A stretch of DNA of 64,000 bases from AL-N1 sp039178835 (GTDB lineage: Bacteria; Chloroflexota; Chloroflexia; Chloroflexales; Roseiflexaceae): the NCBI GenBank assembly GCA_039178835.1, contig JBCDFA010000004.1, positions 14,770 through 78,769 of the forward strand, written 5' to 3'. Of the stretch, positions 56,201 to 62,756 are shown one piece after another (positions within the stretch are counted from its first letter, which is position 1; every line of letters begins with the position of its first letter). Both the position numbers and the translations under genes were made by a program. A model generated the notes under the pieces. That model ran no database searches and was not told the origin of the DNA. It was given only the letters and a program-made list of their open reading frames with translations.

Positions 56201-59200
56201 TTGTATGAGGCCGCCACCATCGAGCGGTTGTGGGGGCATTATCGCACCTTACTGACTGGTCTGGTGAGTGACCCGGAAATGGCCATTACGACACTCTCGC
56301 TACTCTCCAACACTGAACGACAGCAACTACTTGTCGATTGGAACCGTACACATCAGTCTTATGAAGTGTCCTGTATCCATGAACGCTTTGCGGCACAGGT
56401 TCGGCGAACGCCTGATGCGATTGCCTGTGTCGATGGGACACAACATCTTTCCTATGCAGCACTTGATGGTTACTCTAACTATGTGGCACAACACCTACAC
56501 ACATTTGGAGCAAAGAATGAAGTGCCCATTGCTGTGCTGATCGAGCGTTCATCATATCTATTGACAGCTTTACTAGGTGTTTTAAAGTCTGGTAATGCGT
56601 ATATTCCACTTGATCCCAATTATCCGGCTGAACGGGTAGCTTTTATATTACAAGACACACGTGCACCAATCATTCTGACTTCCTCAACCATTATGGAGCA
56701 ATTTACAACGCTTCCTTCAGCGACTGCTGCCGTTTGTCTTGATCAACTGCTCCAGAGGGGAACACCTACATCACTCTGTCCATCTGTTGATGTGTCGTCC
56801 AATCAGGCGGCATACATTATTTACACATCTGGTTCGACAGGAACACCTAAAGGAGTGGTGGTCTCACATGCGAACCTCCTGAACTTAGTAGAGTGGCATC
56901 AGCGTGTTTATGCGGTAACGTGTGCTGATCGTACAACTATCGTGGCTGGTCTGGCTTTCGATGCCGCTGTCTGGGAACTCTGGCCATATCTTTTGGCAGG
57001 AGCGCGTATTGCCCTTCCTAACGACACCACGCGTACTACAGTTGAACCACTACTCACGTGGTTGGCAGCAGAACAAATCACGATTGCGTTTTTCCCCACA
57101 CCATTAGCAGAAGCTATGTTAGCTCACGAAGAGTGGCCTGTAGGTGGAAGGCTGCGAATGTTACTGACTGGAGGCGATGTTTTGCATCGCTGGCCAGATC
57201 AGTCTTTACCTTTCACCGTTGTGAACAACTATGGTCCAACTGAGAACACCGTGGTGACGACTTGGTTGCCACTTACAGAACCTGATACATCAGGATTGCC
57301 TCCTATTGGCCATCCTGTGGACAATGCACAAGTGTACATTCTAGATCAGTACCTGTCTCCTACGCCGATGGGTGTGCCAGGTGAATTGTATATTGGTGGC
57401 GCAAGCCTGACTCGTGGCTACCTTCTTCGTCCTGAATTAACCGCTGAGAAATTTGTTCCTGACTCTTTCGGTAGCGCTATAGGCTCACGTCTCTATCGTA
57501 CTGGTGACCTCGTGCGCTATCAATCGACAGGGGCTATTGAATTCCTGGGGCGTATCGATCATCAAGTCAAACTGCGAGGGTATCGCATCGAGTTGGGTGA
57601 GATCGAAGCCACACTTCAGCAGCATCCGGCTGTCAACGATGCAGTCGTACTGGCCCATGAAGATGTACCAGGTGACAAGCGTTTAGTTGCGTATCTCGTA
57701 CCAACATCGAAGAATACGGATACAAATGGCTCAGAAGATGCCTACGCAGACGAACATGTGGCTCACTGGCAGAGTCTGTACGATGAAACCTATGAGGATA
57801 CTACTCCTGTCGCATTAACAGACCCGACGTTTAATATCATTGGGTGGAATAGTAGTTACACAAATGCTCCTCTCCCTGCTGAAGACATGCGTGAGTGGGT
57901 TGACACCACAGTGGCGCGAATTGCCTCTCGTAACGCCCAACGTATTCTTGAGATTGGATGTGGTACCGGTTTATTGTTGTTCCCGCTTGCCCAACAATGT
58001 ACCCAGTATGTCGGTGTCGATTTTTCGGCAACCGCCATTGATTATATTCGTCGTCATCTTGATCCTGAATGGCAGCATGTGACTCTCTATCAGCGGCGTG
58101 CTGATGATCTGCCGAATCTCGGGCAACAACAGTTTGACACAGTTATCCTCAATTCTATTATTCAGTATTTTCCATCAATAGATTATCTGTTGACTGTCAT
58201 TGAGCAGGCCATACCATACATTGCTCCTGGCGGACAACTGTTTATTGGTGATATTCGTAATCTCCCGCTACTGGAATTGTTTATCACTGCGACACAGACT
58301 CATCAAGCGACTCATGGTCTTCCAATCGCACGCCTTCACCAACGCATACGCCAGCAGGTGGCCATGGAACGTGAGCTTGTGATTGACCCCGCTTTCTTCT
58401 ATGCGCTTCCACAGCGCTTTCCGCAGATCAGTGGGGTGCAAGTAGAACTGAAGCGTGGGGTGGCACACAACGAACTTACGCAGTTTCGTTATGATGCAAC
58501 TCTTACCATAAACGGACCTCCGCCATCCTTTGCAACTGGACCCATTCATGAGTGGAGTGCAGATGAATGGACTATGGAGCGCGTCTGCATGACCCTTCGT
58601 GAGGATGCTCCTGCATACATGCAATTGCGTGGAGTGCCCAATAGACGCTTGAGTAGCACTATTCACAATAGGGATTTGCTCAGTGATGTAGTTGGCCCCA
58701 CCTCTGTTCGAGCACTCCAGGAAGCCATAACTGCGTGTGAGGGTACTGGTATTGATCCTGAGCAGTTCTGGTACGCCGCCGCGGCAACTGGCTATCAAAT
58801 AATGGTTACCTGGAGTCCGCATGACTTCAATGGAAGCTATGATGTTTTGTTCTATCCAGAAACCGAGACCAGTGTACAGTTAGATATGACGGATACAGCG
58901 ATGGAGTGGTCGCACTATGCGAATCGTCCTGTTTGGGACGACTCTCAGCACGATCTGATACCACAACTGCGACAGTATCTTGCCACACAACTACCAGAGT
59001 ATATGGTGCCATCAGCCTATATGGTCTTGAACACATTGCCACTGACTCGTAATGGAAAGGTGGATCGACGTGCACTGCCAGCCCCAGACCAGACTCAGAT
59101 CGATAGCGGTCAATATGTCGCTCCACAAACGCGACTAGAAACAGATTTGGTAGCTATCTGGGAGGAAGTCCTGGGAATTACACGTATCAGTGTAACAGAT

Positions 59201-62200
59201 GATTTTTTCATCCTGGGGGGACATTCCTTGCTAGCAACGCAAGTTGTGAGCCGTATTCGCTCCGCGTATGGTACAGATCTGTCTGTTCGCGTCTTGTTTG
59301 AACACCCAACTATTGCCCAATTGACACAAGTTATGCAAGAAGCGCAGCATTCGGATCAGACTGTGGCGCTGCCACCGCTGGTGCCAGTATCTCGCGCAGA
59401 GCCCATTCCGCTGTCGTTTGCTCAACAACGGCTTTGGTTTATTGACCAACTACAACCAGGGATGGCCAACTACCATATCTTTGCTGGGCTACATCTTCAG
59501 GGAGAACTCAATATTGCAACTCTGACTCAAAGCTTCCAAGACATTGTCCAGCGTCACGAAAGCCTGCGCACGACCTTTACTGTAGTTGATGATCAACCTC
59601 TACAAGTGATTGCGCCTACGCTGATACTTGACATACCAGTAGTTGATGCATCTGGGCTTTCTCACGAAGATGGTGATGCGCTTATTCTTGCACTTGCGCA
59701 ACACGAAGCGCTACGTCCATTTGATCTCACACAAGGGCCGCTCTTGAGGATTATGCTGATACAGGTTACAGCACAAGAGTGTGTCATGTTGGTCAATCAG
59801 CATCATATCGTCACCGATGGTTGGTCATTAGGTATCTTTATTCGTGAGTTGACGACCCTGTATGCCAGCAAACTTCAGCAGGTATCACCTGCGCTACCGT
59901 CGTTGCCGGTTCAGTATCCTGATTATGCTGCATGGCAACATAGCTGGCTCCATGGCGATATCTTGGCAGACCAATTGGCCTATTGGCGACAGCAGTTGGC
60001 AGGCCAACAGGTCCTACAATTGCCAACCGATTACTCGCGCCCGCCGATGCCAACCTATCGTGGTGATAGCGTGCCAATTGTATTTGAGCGAGCCTTTGTC
60101 GATCAGTTGCAATCACTGAGTCATCAATCGGGGATAACTCTTTTTATGACTATGCTAGCGGGATGGCAGGCCTTACTGACACGCTACAGCGGGCAGGATG
60201 ATATTGTCGTTGGCTCACCCATCGCCGGGCGTACACACGCAGCATTGGAGCATTTGATAGGTTTCTTTGTCAATACTCTCGTATTGCGAACTGACCTTCA
60301 TGGCAATCCGACCGGATTGAACCTCTTACAGCGAGTACAGGATGTTACACTCGATGCGTATGCCCAACAGGATGTGCCGTTCGAGTATCTGGTGGCTGAA
60401 TTGCAACCGCAACGTGATCTGAGCCGACAACCACTCTATCAGGTGATGTTTGTCTTGCAGAATATGCCAACAGCGGATCTCGATTTACACAACATCCAGA
60501 TTAGCCCACTCAATGTGGGCACGATGACCACACAGGTCGATCTCACTCTCCATTTGAATGAAGTCGATACCTATGTGGTTGGGCGTCTTGAGTATGCCCT
60601 CGATCTGTTTGAGCACGCTACGATTGAGCGCTTCGTCAAACACTACCATACGCTCCTGCAAGGTTTAATACACGATCCGACGTGTCGCTTGTTCGATCTG
60701 CCGTTGCTTACGGCAGTTGAACGACAGCAGATGTTGGTGGCCTGGAATGACACCTATTGTGCTGTTGATGCGGCCTATGTTCACGAACAGTTTGCCAGCC
60801 AGGCAAGACAAACTCCTAACGCGCCTGCGGTTATGTTTCGTGATGAGATTCTCTCATATGAGGCATTGGATCAGGCAGCGAACCAGCTTGCATGGTATTT
60901 GCTAGCACATGGTGTGGGGCCAGATGTGTCCGTCGGAGTCTGTCTGGCGCGTCAGCCAGCGGTTCTAATGAGCATTCTGGGCATTTTGAAGGCTGGTGGC
61001 ACGTATGTTCCGCTCGATCCGACTTACCCGAGTGCTCGCTTGTCCTTCATTATTAGCGATACGCGGATGCCTGTACTACTCACCGACTCAGTTCTTGAGC
61101 AGCAAATACGATTAACAGGGGCAGGCCTTGATGTTATTTGTGTCGATACGATGCAAGACACGCTGGCGATGTATTCGTCGCATGTACCAGAGCTTGCTGT
61201 TGTTCCCGAACAATTGGCCTATATTATTTATACCTCGGGTTCGACCGGAACACCCAAAGGAGTGATGGTTACCCATAGTGGGCTACGGCACTACCTCACA
61301 TGGGCAACTCAGACCTATCCCTTTCGCCCTGGTCAACAGGTACCAGTCCACTCATCGCTGGCCTTCGATCTAACAATTACAAGCTTACTAGCGCCCTTAA
61401 CGATGGGCGGGACTGTACGACTACTCCCAGAAGGTAGTGGTGTGGAAACACTGGGTGCGTTATTACAAGACGAGAACGATTTTGGGGTCATTAAGATCAC
61501 CCCTGCCCATCTCGCCGTGCTACAACATCAGCTAGACGCATCGCAGGCAGCTACCAAAGCATCCGCGCTGGTGATCGGTGGCGAACAGCTGACCAGTGAG
61601 ACGCTCGCCTTCTGGCAGCAACATGCACCAGCAACGCTTTTGATCAATGAATATGGCCCGACTGAGACAGTCGTAGGATGTTGTGTTCACGCGGTTGCTG
61701 CAACAGAGCAGTTGACAGGATCAGTTCCTATTGGGCGGCCAATCGCTAATACCCAATTGTATGCTCTTGATGTGTTTGGTCAGCCAGTCCCCATTGGGGC
61801 GGCAGGTGAACTCTACATTGGGGGTGCAGGCATCGCGCGAGGCTATGTACAGCGTGCTGGTGTAACCGCCACACACTTCGTCCCCAACGGATTTAGTGAT
61901 CGACCGGGAACGCGCCTGTATCGCACGGGTGACATGGTCAGGTACCGGGCTGATGGGGTCTTGGAATTCCTGGGCCGGACTGATCAACAGGTGAAGGTGC
62001 ATGGCTATCGGATTGAATTAGGCGAGATTGAAAATGTTCTACAGCAACAGCCAGCGGTGCGCGACGCTGTGGTACTCGTGTGGGATGACACAATGACGGG
62101 ACCTCAACTTGTGGGGTACGTTGTTCCCCAGGATACGGTATCGTGTACCACAGAAACATTGCGTGAACATGTGCAATCACATCTTCCTGAATATATGACA

Positions 62201-62665
62201 CCACACACATTTGTGATGCTAGAGGCGCTTCCCTTAACTCCGAATGGCAAGTTAGACTATGCAGCTCTCCCGGTGCCAGTGGTAGATCGCTCCCGTGTTG
62301 TGGCAGCATATGAGGCACCACGTACCGCTGTTGAGCAGCAACTGGCTGAGATTTGGCAGGACGTATTGGGGATGGAGCAAGTTGGGGTTGATGACAACTT
62401 CTTTGAACTGGGTGGCCATTCGCTCTTGCTGACTCAGGTCCATCGGCGCATACGTGAGCAGATTGCACCAGAACTGCTGCTGGTCGATCTGTTCCGGTAT
62501 CCCACGATTGCGTCGCTGGCTGCGGCAATCACCCAGGCAACAGACCATCAGCGATCCCTGGAGAAAAGTCGTACACGTGCAACCGTGCGTGCGGAACGGA
62601 CGCAACAGCGGCAACAGCAGCGCCAGACAAGGCAGCAGGGAAGAGCTAAAGATCGTAAGACATAA
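47267..62665 (+). CDS. Four-module NRPS: (C-A-PCP)(C-A-MT-PCP)(C-A-MT-PCP)(C-A-PCP)
   Basis: This is a 5132-residue NRPS. The N-terminal basic helix (MSNITDRIANLSPKQRAKLL) is a docking element. Modules in order: 1, C (HHIITDA near 177), A for Leu, PCP Ser1040; 2, C (HHLITDD near 1233), A for Ser with N-methyltransferase (EVGCGTG near 2092), PCP Ser2518; 3, C (HHIIGDG near 2711), A for Leu with N-methyltransferase (EIGCGTG near 3562), PCP Ser3987; 4, C (HHIVTDG near 4179), A for Asn or Asp, PCP Ser5052. There is no E or TE domain. The C-terminal tail is basic and Gln-rich, almost the same as that of the 29863 gene product. GAGGATA precedes the ATG. Confidence 0.94.
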   Translation: MSNITDRIANLSPKQRAKLLRRLREKEGNGTSSIIESQPRTLAHFPLSFAQQRLWLIEQLQPGLAAYNISHALRMAGLINTAAVKAGFQKLIERHEVLRTTFAIIDDQPVQVIAPALHIEVPLIDLSMLDSSLREEVATTLVQDEALCLFDLEQGPLFRVNLIRLDPQQHILILSQHHIITDAWSLDILSREFAAFYDGLQNQQAVELPPLPIQYADYAAWQRQWLQGATLERHLNYWREQLHGAAQLDMPTDYPRPSVQSHRGEIVSFRFGETLTTQLTALSQQANTTLFVTLMAAWHTLLARYSGQNDVMTGMGIAGRTRKEVEDLIGFFVNTLVIRTSLSGNPTGLELLERVRTVIYDAYTYQDLPFEYLVEHLQPERDLSRHPLVQIMLVLQNTRIATAKLAGLDISTDFAPTNTANFDVSLSVAEHPDGLSGSIEFATDLFEGETIRRLCEHFRQLLTDLVADPTQRLSELSLLSEAERHTLLVDWNATAQAVSTQQMVHTLFEHQVDRNPEAIAVVAGSAALSYSALDARANHLALQLHNYGVTTEIPVVVLMERSPELIVALLAVLKAGGAYVPVDPTYPTERVAFMIEDTQTPVVLTQSSLADTLGSHLQTRVVCLDQVVLTPTSVRPAFSVAPQQAAYVIYTSGSTGTPKGVTVAHENLCNLVFWHQRAYEVDVTDRATLVAGLGFDATVWELWPYLLAGARMALPDETIRLAVEPLLEWLSAMQTTIGFFPTPLAEAILVHGQWPADLALRMMLTGGDVLHRWPDTTLPFTLVNNYGPTENTVVTTWLPLTETGAKSRPPIGHPVDNVQVYVLNDDKHPVPIGVAGELSTGGASLARGYYQRPALTAERFGPNPFGTAPGARLYHTGDRTRWRSTGVIEYFARLDQQVKLRGFRVELGEITATLQQHPAVQEAAVAIHEISTGKHLIAYLVPTLDTELPDETELRVFLRTTLPDYMIPTAFVPLEALPLTPNGKLDRAALPKPNLAIQSGTAYVKPRTPLETQIAAIWTTVLGQKRLGVHDDFFASGGHSLLATQVVSRVRTILKIDLPVRTLFDHPTIAELAAVIAQAQHGATDTPEQVPLVPVPRTAPMPLSYAQQRLWFVEQLQPGTSAYHTFVGLQLQGRLQIAALEQSFQVLLDRHESLRTALVVLADEPHQLIADHVAATLPVIDVSGLPEAQREELAQYLGAEELRHPFDLRQPPLLRTVLVRLQPTLHLLLLNQHHLITDDWSIGIFVHELTTIYSSQVRGEPVVLPPLPIQYADYAVWQRTWLQGAALESQVDYWRKQLADLPTLQLPLDYPRPAVHLHEGAETYFTFDTTLRDKLYELGQPTGATLFMVLLTGWQALLSRYSGQTDIAVGAPIANRTHEALEGLLGFFVNTLVLRTNMDGDPSGAAVLEQVRQTALNAYAHQDVPFEHLVAQIQPDRDVMRQPFFQVSIALQNAPMGALDLPDVQIGYASMGTKTALLELVLQLYETPDGISGRLEYAADLFEAATIERLVQHYERMLTGLVTEPKTALLAIPLLTPAEQIQLRAWNATERSYDAAPSLAHLIAQQAEQTPERIALRSADGVLTFGLLQQQASQLAVFLQQQGVGTETPVAVCLERSLDLFISLVGILYAGGAYVPLDPEYPADRLAFLIQDAATPFIITQTTLHDRLATALTNPALQVVNLDTDWPTIAVCSPLAQLPVIHPQQLAYVIYTSGSTGKPKGAMNAHVGIVNRLCWMQEAYTLTEADRLIQKTPYSFDVSVWELFWSLLTGASVVIAVPGGHQDPVYLGDVIEQERVTIVHFVPSMLNAFLESAPTNKLDGVREVVCSGEALTLDLQTRFFAYTPSSLHNLYGPTEAAVDVTAWECCASESLQTVPIGYPIANTQILILGPSGDQVPVGIPGELYIGGVQVARGYHRRPGLTAERFVPDSQSNIPGSRAYRTGDLVRYGADGAIEYLGRLDHQIKMRGLRIELGEIEAALYHHEWVQTAVVLAREDIPGDMRLTGYLVPHANEIETNENGANGASAEHVDYWQTFYDETYSEVPVEALDDPTFNIVGWASSYTNQPIPAEEMREWVQTTVARIQSGKPQCILEVGCGTGLLLFPLAPDCQRYVGVDFSATALDYIRQHLDPTWSHVELYEQRADDLTELAGQMFDVVVINSVVQYFPSVNYLLDALTAALPLVAPGGRIFLGDVRNLTLLESFAAAVQLAQAPAGLPRAELRQRVLQHMAREEELVIDSQLFYQLPAQFPQISGVQVEIKRGWAHNELSQFRYDVTLWVGENTAVPVEPQDWNANSWTAERVQRILAQEQPTWLALCGVPSARLVGPTTAVKLLVDPTGPATVAGVREVLGRTSGIEPETFWQLGEELGYQVLVSWDETNIDGSYTVVFGPADTGPFVLPTLDTGSTNQVDWNSYANHPAWEAAQIARLPHLRQYLSTRLPEYMVPSALIPLQRLPLTPNGKLDRQALPMPSNNLRGSNMPFVAPRTPTEDVVATIWARLLNQTQVGIHDDFFDMGGHSLLATRVIAQIRDVFGVELPVRALFETPILREFAQQVVAAQRAHTTRVAPPLVAQPRTGADLPVSFAQQRLWFVQHLEPLSIAYHMPNIVRLRGAIDLGVLIQSLGDVVTRQESLRTAFPEVNGQPVQRITPPGPVSVPCIDLRELEGNIREQIAREQIHTFTQKPFNLAHGPLFRTAIWRISNDDIILVFILHHIIGDGWSQGILLSDLSAFYTSRIQKTALEIVPLPIQYADYAVWQRQWLHGAVLDSQVAYWRRQLADLPTLQLPTDYPRPAVPSYRGADLRVLLEPDLANQVRALAQQMNGTLFMVVLAAWQLLLARYSGQDDIVVGMGIAGRTHVETDPLIGFFVNTLVLRTDMYGQPTAWEVLERVRTVTLNAYAHQDVPFEEVVTQVQPERDLSRQPLFQVAIVLQNTPRPTAEVSSVQILPMAIENQTAKFDLTLDLTETPLGLMGRLEYATDLYEAATIERLWGHYRTLLTGLVSDPEMAITTLSLLSNTERQQLLVDWNRTHQSYEVSCIHERFAAQVRRTPDAIACVDGTQHLSYAALDGYSNYVAQHLHTFGAKNEVPIAVLIERSSYLLTALLGVLKSGNAYIPLDPNYPAERVAFILQDTRAPIILTSSTIMEQFTTLPSATAAVCLDQLLQRGTPTSLCPSVDVSSNQAAYIIYTSGSTGTPKGVVVSHANLLNLVEWHQRVYAVTCADRTTIVAGLAFDAAVWELWPYLLAGARIALPNDTTRTTVEPLLTWLAAEQITIAFFPTPLAEAMLAHEEWPVGGRLRMLLTGGDVLHRWPDQSLPFTVVNNYGPTENTVVTTWLPLTEPDTSGLPPIGHPVDNAQVYILDQYLSPTPMGVPGELYIGGASLTRGYLLRPELTAEKFVPDSFGSAIGSRLYRTGDLVRYQSTGAIEFLGRIDHQVKLRGYRIELGEIEATLQQHPAVNDAVVLAHEDVPGDKRLVAYLVPTSKNTDTNGSEDAYADEHVAHWQSLYDETYEDTTPVALTDPTFNIIGWNSSYTNAPLPAEDMREWVDTTVARIASRNAQRILEIGCGTGLLLFPLAQQCTQYVGVDFSATAIDYIRRHLDPEWQHVTLYQRRADDLPNLGQQQFDTVILNSIIQYFPSIDYLLTVIEQAIPYIAPGGQLFIGDIRNLPLLELFITATQTHQATHGLPIARLHQRIRQQVAMERELVIDPAFFYALPQRFPQISGVQVELKRGVAHNELTQFRYDATLTINGPPPSFATGPIHEWSADEWTMERVCMTLREDAPAYMQLRGVPNRRLSSTIHNRDLLSDVVGPTSVRALQEAITACEGTGIDPEQFWYAAAATGYQIMVTWSPHDFNGSYDVLFYPETETSVQLDMTDTAMEWSHYANRPVWDDSQHDLIPQLRQYLATQLPEYMVPSAYMVLNTLPLTRNGKVDRRALPAPDQTQIDSGQYVAPQTRLETDLVAIWEEVLGITRISVTDDFFILGGHSLLATQVVSRIRSAYGTDLSVRVLFEHPTIAQLTQVMQEAQHSDQTVALPPLVPVSRAEPIPLSFAQQRLWFIDQLQPGMANYHIFAGLHLQGELNIATLTQSFQDIVQRHESLRTTFTVVDDQPLQVIAPTLILDIPVVDASGLSHEDGDALILALAQHEALRPFDLTQGPLLRIMLIQVTAQECVMLVNQHHIVTDGWSLGIFIRELTTLYASKLQQVSPALPSLPVQYPDYAAWQHSWLHGDILADQLAYWRQQLAGQQVLQLPTDYSRPPMPTYRGDSVPIVFERAFVDQLQSLSHQSGITLFMTMLAGWQALLTRYSGQDDIVVGSPIAGRTHAALEHLIGFFVNTLVLRTDLHGNPTGLNLLQRVQDVTLDAYAQQDVPFEYLVAELQPQRDLSRQPLYQVMFVLQNMPTADLDLHNIQISPLNVGTMTTQVDLTLHLNEVDTYVVGRLEYALDLFEHATIERFVKHYHTLLQGLIHDPTCRLFDLPLLTAVERQQMLVAWNDTYCAVDAAYVHEQFASQARQTPNAPAVMFRDEILSYEALDQAANQLAWYLLAHGVGPDVSVGVCLARQPAVLMSILGILKAGGTYVPLDPTYPSARLSFIISDTRMPVLLTDSVLEQQIRLTGAGLDVICVDTMQDTLAMYSSHVPELAVVPEQLAYIIYTSGSTGTPKGVMVTHSGLRHYLTWATQTYPFRPGQQVPVHSSLAFDLTITSLLAPLTMGGTVRLLPEGSGVETLGALLQDENDFGVIKITPAHLAVLQHQLDASQAATKASALVIGGEQLTSETLAFWQQHAPATLLINEYGPTETVVGCCVHAVAATEQLTGSVPIGRPIANTQLYALDVFGQPVPIGAAGELYIGGAGIARGYVQRAGVTATHFVPNGFSDRPGTRLYRTGDMVRYRADGVLEFLGRTDQQVKVHGYRIELGEIENVLQQQPAVRDAVVLVWDDTMTGPQLVGYVVPQDTVSCTTETLREHVQSHLPEYMTPHTFVMLEALPLTPNGKLDYAALPVPVVDRSRVVAAYEAPRTAVEQQLAEIWQDVLGMEQVGVDDNFFELGGHSLLLTQVHRRIREQIAPELLLVDLFRYPTIASLAAAITQATDHQRSLEKSRTRATVRAERTQQRQQQRQTRQQGRAKDRKT
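47390..50510 (+). other. NRPS module activating Leu
   Basis: The A-domain residues by eye are D-A-W-F-L-G-N-V-V(-K), the known Leu code. The C domain has HHIITDA, so the Gly after the catalytic Asp is Ala. The PCP reads SGGHSLLATQVV. This C domain accepts the chain from a PKS carrier. Confidence 0.82.
50560..54950 (+). other. NRPS module activating Ser, with N-methyltransferase
   Basis: The A-domain residues by eye are D-V-W-H-V-S-L-V-D(-K), a Ser code. The methyltransferase insertion predicts N-methyl-Ser. The C domain has HHLITDDWS with Asp in place of Gly. The PCP reads MGGHSLLATRVI. Confidence 0.8.
54995..59340 (+). other. NRPS module activating Leu, with N-methyltransferase
   Basis: The A-domain residues by eye are D-A-W-F-L-G-N-V-V(-K), a Leu code. 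The methyltransferase predicts N-methyl-Leu. The C domain has HHIIGDGWS. The PCP reads LGGHSLLATQVV. The A domain shares a near-identical DNA stretch with that of the first Leu module. Confidence 0.8.
59395..62530 (+). other. NRPS module activating Asn (or Asp)
   Basis: The A-domain residues by eye are D-L-T-K-V-G-E-V-G(-K), between the Asn code DLTKLGEVGK and the Asp code DLTKVGHIGK; Asn is favoured. The PCP reads LGGHSLLLTQVH followed by LVDLFRYPT, the same form as the PCP that precedes the PKS in the 29863 gene product. Confidence 0.78.
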
Positions 62666-62756
62666 ATATATCAAGATGCCAAGACTTTTGATCGTAGTTA
62701 TTAAGTAGTTCAGCAATACAGTAAACATGTAGCCTTGATTGAGGATAGCAATCTTT

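Noticed and set aside
47267..62665. Epimerisation or terminal thioesterase domain in the NRPS
   Set aside because: Each module goes directly from PCP to the next C domain and the last PCP is followed only by a basic tail, so neither domain is present in this window.
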